Shown in pieces: positions 12,456-25,600 of a stretch of DNA of 64,000 nt. Under the pieces are notes generated by a model that saw only the letters and a list, made by a program, of their open reading frames with translations, was not told where the DNA came from and did not search any database. The number at the start of each line of letters is the position of its first letter. Within the stretch, counting starts at the first letter, position 1. The position numbers were made by a program, and so were the translations under genes. The stretch is from Pipra filicauda (lineage: Eukaryota > Chordata > Aves > Passeriformes > Pipridae), in NCBI RefSeq assembly GCF_003945595.2, contig NW_024104331.1, positions 310,001-374,000 of the forward strand, in the 5' to 3' direction.

Positions 12456-13227
12456 CAAGAGGCCTCTTCACATCTATCTCCCCCCTCCAAAATGTGCAAA
12501 TCCAGCCCCAGTGCAAAGAAAGGCTTTGGCGGGGGGGGGGAAGCCCTGGGTGCCAGGAGGGGGGGTGGCAGCACCCAGAGGACCCCAAAACTGCTGAGTT
12601 TGGGGGTGCGGAGCCTCCGGCAGCCCCCTCCTCCCGAAGGCAGCGAGCACTAGAGGGCAGCAGGGCCCAGCGCTGGGCGGGAGGGAGGCACAGAAATCAA
12701 ATTAAATAATAATTAAAAAAACAATAAATAAAGCGATGGATGGACAGCTGGGAGAAGGTGGGGGGGGGAGGGTTTGAATCCCTCCTCCTCTGGCAATGAG
12801 TCTCTTCCCCCCTTCCCCAAACGTACAAAATATATTTTAACTATCTGAGGTAAATAATGAGGTTGTAAAAAAAGCAAGATGGGGGTGAACATTCCTGGTT
12901 TTGCCCCCCCTTAAAAAAATAAAGCATCGTAAATAGTTTTAAAGAAAGTATGAGGATCTCCCCCCTCTCTCTCTGTCTCTCTCTCACACATAAATATAGA
13001 TTATATTATGGATAAAAAATACGCTTTTCTCTCCTGTACATTCAAAAAAGTGGAAAAATAGAGGCCAAGAAGGGGTTGTGCCCGAAAAGGACGAGGCTGG
13101 GAAGAGCTGCCTGGTTCCAAGAGCTCCTGCAACCGTTGCCTCTGGGAATGAGAAGGGGGAATAAAAGCGGATCCCCCGACTGCAGCCGGTGAGTGGAAGG
13201 TGCAGGGAGGTGGTCGGGGGGGGCACG

Positions 13228-14214
13228 TCAGACGTCGCTGGGGGAGCGGGAGCGGAAGGGCAGCGTGGAGGAGAAGCAGCCGCAGCACACGGCCCACAGC
13301 ACTTTCTGGATCTCCTGGTTCCTGAAGGCGTAGATGACCGGGTTGATCATGGAGTTGTAGGTGGCGGGGAGGAGGGTGGCGTAGGTGTAGAGGGCCGGGT
13401 AGGTGTAGTCCCCCAGCAGGCAGTAGACGGCGAAGGGCAGCCAGCAGGACGCGAAGGTGCCCAGGATGACGGCCAGGGTGGCGATGCCTTTCCTGGTGGT
13501 GACGTAGTGGGAGCTGGCCAGGAAGTGTCTCTGCACGGCGATCTGGTGGGCGTGCCGGCACACGATCCGGCAGATCTGCACGTACAGCTGGAGCATCGCC
13601 GCGAACACCGCGAAGAAGGACACGGAGAGGATGATGAGGTGGTTCTTCGTCAGCGGCCTGACGACGCTGCAGGCGGGCGGCTCCTTCAGGCAGTTCCAGC
13701 CCATGACGGGCAGGAGCCCGTAGCAGATGGAGGCTCCCCAGGTGAGGATCAGCATGATGTAAGTCCTGGTGACCGTCCTCTCCGAGTAGTAGGTCAGGGC
13801 GTTGTAGAGGGACAGGTAGCGGTCGATGGTGATGGTCAGCAGGCTGCAGACGCTGGCCGTGAAGGAGGTGACCAGCAGCCCCACCGTGAGCAGACTGACC
13901 GCCTCCGACGGCGCGAAGTAGACGAAGGCGAAGTGCAGGATCAACCCCAAACCCGCCAGGAGGTCGGCCGTGGCCAAGCTGCCGATGAGGAGGAACGTGG
14001 GGGCGCGGAAGGCCGGCGTGTAGAAGATGACCACCACCACGATGGCGTTCTCGCAGGAGATGATGGTCCCGGAGACGCAGAGCACGACGTCCCACGGGTT
14101 CAAGGCCAGGGGTCGCACCACAGACTCCAGGTCCAGGGAGCTGCCGCTGCCATTCCTGGCAGAAAACCAGCCCTGCTGGCCTTCGCTGGAGTTGGGGGTC
14201 CCTTTCTCCATCAT
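13228..14214 (-). CDS. GPR3: G-protein coupled receptor 3
   Basis: Class A orphan receptor with high constitutive Gs activity that raises cAMP. In mammals it maintains oocyte meiotic arrest and acts in neurons. The 328-residue frame is intronless, as in other vertebrates, and close to the human length of 330. Visible motifs: N-glycosylation sequons at N8 and N21, TM2 LATADLLAG, DRY at 131-133, TM6 FASCWLPF, NPVIY at about 291-295, a CCGC palmitoylation-type cluster, and the family tail RSRSPSDV. TM3 begins without the usual disulfide Cys, as is typical of the GPR3/6/12 group. The start at 14214 was chosen because it follows a splice acceptor (tttgctttcag, exon from 14239) and sits in a strong Kozak context (ccaccATGATGG). 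An in-frame ATG at 14298 lies beyond that acceptor, in the intron. The ends of TM1 and the tail match GPR3 better than GPR6 or GPR12. Confidence 0.97.
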   Translation of the reverse strand: MMEKGTPNSSEGQQGWFSARNGSGSSLDLESVVRPLALNPWDVVLCVSGTIISCENAIVVVVIFYTPAFRAPTFLLIGSLATADLLAGLGLILHFAFVYFAPSEAVSLLTVGLLVTSFTASVCSLLTITIDRYLSLYNALTYYSERTVTRTYIMLILTWGASICYGLLPVMGWNCLKEPPACSVVRPLTKNHLIILSVSFFAVFAAMLQLYVQICRIVCRHAHQIAVQRHFLASSHYVTTRKGIATLAVILGTFASCWLPFAVYCLLGDYTYPALYTYATLLPATYNSMINPVIYAFRNQEIQKVLWAVCCGCFSSTLPFRSRSPSDV

Positions 14215-14914
14215 GGTGGCGGAGGGTGACCTGCTGCAGCTGAAAGCAAAAGCAGCCCCCTCAGCACCTGCTGCCCTCACGAGCCCTCCCTGTGCCACTC
14301 AGCTGGGGACAGTCCTGCTTCCCCCCCAAAAGTTGTCTACAGCAAGGAGGACAGAGCTGTGTGTGTTTGAGGAGGGGCTCGCTGTTTGCTCCAAGGGGAT
14401 TTCTCAAGATGAGGTGGTTTGGTTTTAAAATAAACAGGTGAATAAAGGGCAGGGGGACACACACACGACACCCCTGCTCCTACCTGCCTGGGGGTTGGGC
14501 ACTGCATGATTTTGGTGGATAAATCCTGGGGGAGCAGGACTGGCACTGGAAACCCTTCCCCAGCAAATATTTCAGGGCCAAACCGAGGGTATCTCAAGCA
14601 GCAGGTGAAGGGGGTAACCCTTCCCCCCCAGACCAGCACCCCAGCGGGCAGAGACACCTCCCCAGCCCCACCATGCACCCCCCAACCAGGGATCCCCACT
14701 TACCTTGGGGGGTCTACCCCTCCCTGGGCAGGCAGCACAGCCCCTGGATGGGGTGTGGGGGGGCACTGCCGCTCCTCGCCGCCCTCCCCTTCGCCCTGCG
14801 GGCTCCCCCCCCCTCCCGGTGCCCCCCCCGCGGTGCCAGGCACTCACCTGCCGGGATGCTGCGGGGCCGGGGCCCGGGCTGTGCTGGGCTGCCCGGCTGG
14901 GGGGCCGCTGCCAT
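14211..14914 (-). other. upstream ORF in spliced GPR3 leader, stop overlapping the main ATG
   Basis: An ATG at 14914-14912 (context gcgcccATGG) opens a 31-codon frame. It crosses the predicted splice (14848 to 14239) and ends in TGA at 14213-14211. That TGA overlaps the GPR3 start codon as ATGA. The peptide is Ala/Pro-rich and low complexity, so any role would be in translational control rather than as a protein. It exists only in transcripts that begin upstream of 14914. A TATA-directed start near 14900 would exclude it. Confidence 0.35.
14848..14914 (-). other. GPR3: GPR3 non-coding exon 1 (5' UTR), approximate
   Basis: A strong donor CAG|GTGAGTG on the minus strand (exon end 14848, GT at 14847-14846) pairs with the acceptor at 14240/14241 ahead of the coding exon. 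The result is a non-coding first exon and a ~0.6 kb leader intron. The 5' edge is not defined: a TATA-like CTATAA (14928-14933) predicts a start near 14900, but initiation further upstream in this GC-rich promoter is also possible. Confidence 0.55.
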
Positions 14915-14927
14915 GGGCGCCGCCGAG

Positions 14928-15043
14928 TTATAGTGGCCGAGCCCGGCCGGGGGGGCTCGGGGGGGTTCGGGGGGTGACTCACCGCCGCCCCCCCCAAAAC
15001 CCCGCTCACCCCGCCGTGACGTCAATGCCGCCGACGGGCCAAT
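14928..15043 (-). promoter_or_regulatory. GPR3: GPR3 promoter: TATA-like box, CRE and CCAAT
   Basis: Reading towards GPR3: CCAAT (15039-15043, as ATTGG on the minus strand), a perfect palindromic CRE TGACGTCA (15017-15024), then a TATA-like CTATAA (14928-14933). The first exon donor follows about 80 bp downstream. The surrounding DNA is very GC-rich with frequent CpG, as in an island promoter. CREB/ATF control is inferred from the site alone. Confidence 0.6.
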
Positions 15044-15099
15044 CAGCACCCGCACAGGCAGCGCGGGCGCGCGCGCGCCGCATAGTAATCGCAGCTCAT

Positions 15100-16010
15100 T
15101 CATAAAAAAACAGGGCCCTCACCCCCACCCACCACCACCCCGACCCACGCCCCGCTTGAAACCCCCTGCCCACCTCAAACCCGGGCTCACGCCACCCACG
15201 GGACCCCTCCCTTAAACCCCCGCGATAAAGAGAAAGGGGTGCGGGCTCCCCCCCACATCCCCCCCTCCCCGCAATGCAGAGGTTTGGGGGCTCCGCTTTG
15301 GAGGGGGCGGCCGGTGGGGAGAAGGAGGAGGAGGGGGTGAGGATGAGTCCTCCCCTGGCCCCGCACATCCAGGGGTGCGCAGCCCCGGAGGGTCCCCGCG
15401 GCCCGGCTTTCCCACGCGGGGCTGAATAATTCATGGCCGGGAGAAGCGGGAAGGCCCGGCCGGGAGGGGCTGCGGGAAGGGCGGCTGGCGGGGAGCCCTC
15501 CCCCCGGGGAGGAGGAGGAGGAGGAGAAGGAGAAGGAGGAGGAGAAGGGGGAGGAAGGCGAAGCCGTGCGCCCCCCGGGACTCTTCCCCCGCGCCGGTTC
15601 CTCAAAGCCCGGGGAGTTTCCCTGTCCCTGCTGTGGAGGGGGGGTGTCCCGGGGTACCTGGCACTGCCGGCACTCCGCGGGGGTCGAGAGCCCCCGATGC
15701 TCCCAGAGGGGGCTGCGGCCGCACCCTCGGAGCTCGGCCAGGGACCGGAGGGTCCCGGCCCGGTTCGACCCGGCCCGGCCCGGCGGGAGCTGTTCGCGGT
15801 GCTGAACGAGAGGACCCGGGCCCCGGGGGGACCCGCCGCAGCCCCGGGGAGGGTCGCGGTGCCCCGAGCGCGGGGCAGGGGCGGGGGGAGCATATGGGGT
15901 GTGCAGCGGGCTGTGTGCGGGCCGGCTGTGCGAGGGGTGCGCGGTGTTCGGGGTGTACCGTGCACAGGCAGCGTGCGGTGCACACACGGCGTGCGGGGTG
16001 TGTGCTGCGT
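15100..16010. other. GC-rich CpG-dense interval between divergent GPR3 and CD164L2
   Basis: No gene is supported here. The stretch is CpG-dense (for example 15420-15900), with purine-rich GGA runs at 15508-15560 and poly-G/C tracts that leave long meaningless open frames on both strands. It probably belongs to the CpG island serving the divergent promoters. Confidence 0.6.
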
Positions 16011-16029
16011 GTGCAGGCTCAGGTGTGCT

Positions 16030-16372
16030 GGGGGTGCAGGGGGTGCAGTGTGTCCAGGTGTGCAGTGAGTACAGTGTGTACAGTGTGTACAGTGAGTGCA
16101 GGGTGTCCAGGTGTGCAGTGTGTACAGTGAGTGCAGGGTGTCCAGGTGTGCAGTGTGTACACTGTGTGCAGTTGTGTGCAGGTGTGTGTGCAGTGTTTTC
16201 AGGTGTGCGGGTTGTACAGTGTGTTCAGGTGTGCAGGTGTGTGCAGGTGTGCAGGTGTACAGGTGTGCAGGTGTGTGCAGGTGTAGTGTGTTCAGGTGTA
16301 CAGTGTGTTCAGGTGTGCAGGTGTGTGCAGGTGTGCAGGTGTGTGCAGGTGTACGGTGTGTACAACCCGTGC
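16030..16372. repeat. TG-rich minisatellite (gtgcaggtgt / gtgtacagtg units)
   Basis: Tandem, degenerate copies of short units such as 'gtgcaggtgtgcaggt' and 'gtgtacagtgagtgcagggt' fill about 340 bp. They form a higher-order pattern in which 'caggtgtgcagtgtgtacag' recurs. Alternating purine-pyrimidine TG/CA steps favour Z-DNA. The array lies about 330 bp upstream of the CD164L2 start codon. Because units lack stops, both strands show long Cys- or His/Thr-rich frames that are artefacts. Confidence 0.88.
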
Positions 16373-16518
16373 AGCAGAACACCCCTTGCCAGGGGTTCAG
16401 CCCGGACCCCACGGTCCCGGGTCAGCCGCGGCTTCCCCACGGCCGCGGCAGCGAGGGGGGGGTGTGTGGGGAGGGGGGGATGCACCTCTGGAGAGACACC
16501 CCCCTTCCCGGGCCGGGC

Positions 16519-16556
16519 CTGCCGGGGCGGGGCGGGGCGCGACGAGGCGGGGCCGC
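16519..16556 (+). promoter_or_regulatory. CD164L2: GC boxes, probable CD164L2 promoter
   Basis: Clustered Sp1-type GC boxes (ggggcggggcggggc at about 16522-16538 and gaggcggggcc near 16545-16553) lie about 150-180 bp upstream of the CD164L2 start codon. No TATA box is evident. This looks like a CpG-island promoter with dispersed initiation. Confidence 0.5.
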
Positions 16557-16698
16557 CCCCCCACCCTCCCCCGCCGCCGGGGCCGCCTCCCGCGGGCGCG
16601 CATCTGCCCGGCGCTCCGCTCCGCTCTCCCGGGAGAGCCGCGGCCACACCGCCCGCTGGGACCGGGCCGAGCCGCGCTGAGCCGAGCCGGGCCGGGCC

Positions 16699-20243
<3,545 letters not shown>

Positions 20244-21415
20244 GGCTTCCACACTCTCCCTGGGATCTGGGGTGGAGGGGGGGACCCGGGCCAAGCCCAC
20301 CCTTGAAGCCAAAAATGGGGTCACCCCGGTGCGTGTCCTGTCTCGCCACTGTGTTGTCTCCCGTGGCTCTTTGTCCTCATTCAGTGAGGGGAGGATTCAT
20401 TGTCCCTCCCCACCTGTCCCCTCACCGGTGTCTGGCTGTCCTGCCACCTCCTCTGTGTGTCATTGTCTGGCTGGATCCTGGCTCTAAACCCTGTGGGGAG
20501 TGGGGGGCACCCCAAATCCATCCCTCTGAGGCCGAGCCAGGTGGGGGTCCACACTCTTCCCACGTCCGTGGGGCTCGTCGTGTCTAACATGGGGGGCTGT
20601 GCCCCATCTCTCTTTCCTTCCACGCTGCCAGAGAGGACAACCAGTAGGTTCTGGGTGCTGGTGGCCATGGGGAGGGGGTGCCCTCCCTGCACCCCCAGAG
20701 CTTCACCCTTCCCTCGCACCTCCCCGGGGAGAGGAGGGTGGCGTGGACCCTCTCCCCTGGTTTGCATGTCGGGTGTTTCCCACCTGGTTTGCTGTTTTCC
20801 TGTGAGTCGTTAGTGGTGGAAGGGAAGGGGGTGTCCCCCCATTGCCCCCTTTTCAGGCACGGAGCCCCTTGGGGGGTGCAGCTGATGTACAGCCCCTTCT
20901 GCCACCGGGGCGAGGTGCCTCCAACACCCCCAGTCCCACCACAGCAGGGTGCAGCCCCCCCTCACCCCGAGCGTCCTCGACAGGACAGGAGCTGCAGGGC
21001 TCCCAGTTTGGCCCCAGTTAGCACCCAGCAGCCACCTCGGCAGCCCCTGCCCCGTTGCCTCTCCAAAGCTCAGGGGCTCACTGGGGTGGTCTCTCTCTCT
21101 CCTCTCCACCCCTCTTCTCCTGGTGGTCTCTCTTTTCCCTTCAGCGTTTTGGCTGGAGCACCCAGCCCCTTGCCCTGACACCCCTCCCGCCCACCCCGAC
21201 CCCCCAGCCCCCCGTGCCCACCGGAGGAGCGGAGCCAGGCCCTCGCTGTGTGCTTTTGCTGTGCCTCTGTGTTGCTCTGGGGGGGTGTTTGGGGGGGTTC
21301 CCTGTCCCCCCACCCCCTTTCTGTGTGTTGTTTTGGGGAGGGGGGTGCGTGTCGTGTGCTGTGGGGTGACACTTGTAGCTCGGGCTGCCCCCCATTAAAC
21401 TCTGCGAGGTGGTGT
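20244..21415 (+). other. CD164L2: CD164L2 3' UTR with ATTAAA poly(A) site
   Basis: Non-coding sequence from the CD164L2 stop to an ATTAAA at 21394-21399, followed by the GT-rich 'ggtggtgtctgtgtcgtgtc'. That is a well-formed cleavage site. C-rich and G-rich tracts give open frames on both strands, but none resembles a protein family. Confidence 0.65.
21394..21399 (+). terminator. CD164L2: ATTAAA poly(A) signal, CD164L2
   Basis: ATTAAA in 'cccccattaaactctgcgag' with a strong GT-rich downstream element starting about 10 bp later. Confidence 0.7.
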
Positions 21416-22125
21416 CTGTGTCGTGTCCGAGGGGGGTCGTGTAGCCGGGGTGGGGGTGCAGGGGGTGCCCCCCATCCCTGCCCTGCAGGAGTTCCCAGTG
21501 CAGTCCAACCCTTCCTCATGGCATGGGTGCAGCAGGGTGGGCGCTGGGACACCCCTCCTGCACCCCACTGCCTGGGGGGGTTGCGAAGGGCTGGACCCCC
21601 CCAGGGTAAAGCCCTCCAGGACCCTTCCTGCCACGGTTCTTCTCTGTCCAATGCACCAGGATCTGAGGCCACTGCATGCCCCAGGCTGGATGGGGGACGC
21701 TGTCCTTGTCCTCCCCGGGGTGAAGAGGCTGCTGGTGCCACCCCCCCGCGGCCACAGGGCCCCCCCACACCACGACTATGCAAAGCTGGGGACACCAGGG
21801 TGGGACATGTCCCCCAGGCCTGACCCCTGTCCCTGTCCCCAGCATGGTGGCTGGGGATGCTCCGGGGGTTTGCACCCTCTGGCTGCTCCCTGGGGGATGC
21901 AGGTGGGCAGGGGGGGCCCATCCAGCCCTGAATCCCACCTGGGGCTCCCCCACCCTGTTCTTGCCAAGCACCCAGGGGACCTGGGGCACCCCAGGGATCA
22001 GAGGACACGTGGCCATGGCTGGCAGGGGGGGCCCTTTGCTGGCCGAGACCCCAGACCCACACTGGGGCAAAGCCTGAGACAGCACAGGGTGGGACAGAGA
22101 CTAATAAAGGATTTTCCTGTAATTC
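21416..22125 (+). other. downstream + strand segment ending in a second poly(A) signal
   Basis: No recognised coding exon. In particular there is no kinase-like frame, although human MAP3K6 lies at this place in the order. The segment ends in AATAAA (22103-22108) followed by 'ggtgtctgtgtcactgtc', a GT-rich element much like the one after 21399. It could be an extended CD164L2 3' UTR or a separate short non-coding transcript. Confidence 0.45.
22103..22108 (+). terminator. AATAAA poly(A) signal, second + strand site
   Basis: AATAAA in 'gactaataaaggattttcct' with a GT-rich downstream element about 20 bp later. It is 563 bp from the SYTL1 stop on the other strand. Confidence 0.6.
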
Positions 22126-22670
22126 CTGGTGTCTGTGTCACTGTCACCTGTCGCTGCCAGGCCCCCAGTAATGGGTGCTGTCCCAGATTTTGGCTGCAAA
22201 CCAAATCTCTGGGGATGTGGCTGTGTCCTGCCCACAGGGTGGTGTTGGTGGGTGGCCCCAAACGACTCCAGTCCTCCCAGTGACCAGGGGAGAAGAACCA
22301 CTGTGGGGTCTCCCAGTAAGGAATGGGCCATCCTGGTGTGGGAGTGACCACTCCACCCCACCCAGGGCTGTGACAAGGCCACTGGAGCCCCAGGGCTGCC
22401 ACCCCAGGGGTTGGCAGGACAGTGATGGAGGGGACAGCTCCACACTGGGAGCAGTGAGGTGCAGCAGCTCCAGCCCCAGAGTGGAGGGAGAAATCGGGGT
22501 ACAGTGCCCAGAGCAATGATCAGCCACCAGATGTGCCCTCTGATGTCACTTCATTGCTGCTGGAAGGGGAGGGCACAGACCCCCAGCCCTGCACAGTGAT
22601 GCTCCAGGTCTCCATCCCCCCAGGTCCCACAGTCCCGCTGGCACCAGGTGGTCCTTGTGGGACCGGGGGG

Positions 22671-25600
22671 CTACGCCCGGGGGGCCAGGTTGGTCCGTAG
22701 GGGCAGCAGCGCTTCCACCCACTGCCGGGGCTGCTGGAGGAGGCGCTTCCACACCCCCTGCTCCTCCGCCGTCGAGTCCATCCAGCCCACGGGCAGCCCG
22801 TAGCTGCTCCCTGCAGAGAGACCCCCACGGTCACCCCCCGAGCCACGGCACAGGGGGGCACCCTGAGGTGCTGGGGGTCCCCCCCGGCCTCACCGGTGCC
22901 CAGGCTGAGCCGGATGCCGCCCAGCTGGCGCTTGGAAAAGGCTTCCTGGTGCCAGAGGGTGAACTCGGCACAGGCCTCGGCCAAGTCCTTGGCCTGGAAG
23001 CCGTCGTAGACCATGGTGTGGTTAAAGAGGGGGTTCAGGCTCCGCTTCACCACCCGCGTCTTCTGCCGGCTGGCCTTGCTGTCATCCGGCAGCACGTAGC
23101 TGGGGGGACACAGGGGGTGAGGGGACACTGCCACCAGCCCCCCTGGGTGCCCCCCAAGGTGCCACCCCCGCTCCTACCACTGCACAAAGGCGTCCACGGT
23201 GCCGCTCTGCAGCGGGATGAGGCTCTGAGCGTCCTTCACCCAGATGTGCAGCTCGCCCGTGGGTGGATTCCCCCTGCCTGTGGGCCAGAGGGGTCAGGGG
23301 CACCCTACCATGCCAGACCCCCACTCCAGCTGCCCACAGGCACCTCTCACCTTCCGAGCCAGCGGGGATGAACTTCAGTGCCAAGCTGAGGTTGCCCCGG
23401 CTGGCGAGGCCGTCCGAGGGGATGGGCATCTGTGGAGGATGGGGGGGTTACCGGGGGCTGTGGGTGAAAGGTGGAGCCGGGGGGGCTGGGGGCTCACCCG
23501 TGGCTGGAGGTTGAACCACTCAGGGCGTGTGTTGGCCCAGTCCCAGGCACCCAGTGCGACCTCCACCTCCCCCAGGAAGAGGTTCCTGCCCAGGCTGTCG
23601 TGGTGCCACACCGAGAGGTTCAGGGTCCGGCCCTGCAGGTCCCTCTTCTCCAGCTTGTACTGGTGGGGAGGGGACACAGGGTGAGATCATCCACCCCCAC
23701 CCAACCAAGCTGAACCAGGGGGCCCCCCCAACACAAACCATCCCAGGGCAGGGATAGAAACCTTGAGGGTCTCATTGAAGATGGGATCCAAGCTCCTCTT
23801 CCTCACCGCAGTCTTGCGCTTGCTGCGGTTGGACTTGTCCGGGAGCAGGTATGTCTTGATGTACCTGGTAATCAAAAAATGGGCTGGGTGCAGTGGGTGC
23901 CAGCGTGGGCACCAGCTGGGCAGTGCCACTGGGGGCTGTGGCACTCACGGGTCCGAGCGTTGCCTCTTGGCCTCGGCCAGTTCCCGGCACTGCACCACGT
24001 GGACCTGCAGCTCCTTCCTGGCCGGGTCGTAGTGGAGGGAGAACTGGACACAGCCCCTCACGGCCACACTGCCCAGCTCCCCCTCGCTGTACAGGCTCAT
24101 CAGGCTCCCACTCAGCTGCAGGGCAGGGGGATGGGGTCAGTGGGGTCAGGGGGGGCTGGGGAGGTGACCCCCCCACCCCACACACACACCTCCAACCAGC
24201 CCCCGGTGCCGTACCGTGGAGGAGCTGAGGCTGGACACGGAGGAGCTGGTGCTCAGCAGGCTCAGGGGGGTGTGGCCGTTCTGTGGGGGCACCTGGTCTG
24301 GGAGTGTCTGATCTGTCTGGAGGGTCTCTGGTCTCTGGAAATGCAAGGAGGGGTCAGCACACCCCCCGGACCCATAATGTGTGTGGGCACGGTCTGTGCT
24401 TTGCTCAGGCCAGACAGGCTCCTCTGCAACCCCACATAGCCCCCTCCAGTCCCCCAAAACCCCATAAACCCCCCTCTGACCCCATACAGCCCTATACATG
24501 CCCCCCAAACCCATACAGCCCCCTCTAGTCCTCCAAAACCCCCCAAAAACACCTCCAATCCCATACACCCCTATATGTGCCCCCCAACCCCATGCAGCCC
24601 CCTCCAGTCCCACAAAACCCCATAAAACTCCCTCTGACCCCATACAGCCCTATATGTGCCCCCCAACCCCATACAGCCCCCTCCAGTCCCCCAAAACCCC
24701 ATAAAACCCCCTCCAACCCCATACAGCCCTATATGTGTCCCCCACACCCATACAGGCCTTTATAGCCCACTCCAGTCCCCTCCTAACTCCACACAGCCCC
24801 TCCAACCCCATACAGCCCTATATAGCCCTATATAGCCCTATCCCCCCCCAAATGCCATCCAGCCCCCTCCAGCCCCCCCATCCCATCCAGCCCCCCCATC
24901 CCACCTGCCCAGCACTGCTGGGTGCAGAGTCGGGCTCCTCCTCATCCTCCTCCGTGCTGGATGAGCCAAAAGGGTTCCCACCTCCCGTGTCACCTGCAAG
25001 GGTGTGGGGTGGCACCGACCCAGCAGGGGTGGGTAGAAGGGTGGGGGTCCCCTTTTTTTGGCAAGAGGAGCAAGATGAGGGGCCACATTGGGGAGCCAGG
25101 GGGGAGGTAGGAGGCTGGGAAGCAGTGCTGGGGGGGCTCCAACCCCCCAGATCTCCCCAGCACCAACCCCCCATCCCAGTTACCTGTCTGGGCTGGGATG
25201 TCCTGCTCCCTCGCTGGGATGTCACCCTTCTGTGGGGGCTGTGACACGGGGGCCTCCTCCAGGGCTGGGGGGCTGGGCTGTGAGGTGGCACCAAGGGAAA
25301 GGGTGTAAATAGGGACCTCCTTCTCCCCTGCCTGCTCCCCTCAGCCCAGCCCCTCTGTGTCCCTGGGGACAGCGTGGGGGGCATCCCATGGGACACCTCC
25401 CATCGCTCCACAGGGTTTGGGATCACACACAAGGCTGGTCCCAACAGCACCACACTCCTGGGGTGCCACTGCAGGTGCTCCAGGCTGCAGAGGGGTGACC
25501 CTCCACCCACCCATCGAGCCCATCACCAGGGTCAGGTACTGCTCAACCCCCCACCCAGGGACCCACCTGGGGCTCGGTGGCCACCAGCTCCTCCTCCCTG

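Larger units (their letters stand above)
12300..13227 (-). other. GPR3: GPR3 3' UTR (inferred)
   Basis: From the GPR3 stop to the candidate poly(A) signal. It includes an AT-rich core (about 12690-13030), a CT-rich simple repeat (12960-12986) and a small tandem repeat at its distal end. No coding frame is supported. The distal limit rests on one hexamer. Confidence 0.5.

Noticed and set aside
21423..22283. 286-codon + strand frame considered as a MAP3K6 remnant
   Set aside because: No kinase motifs (glycine loop, HRD, DFG) or other MAP3K6 blocks are visible. The segment looks like UTR or non-coding sequence with a poly(A) signal.
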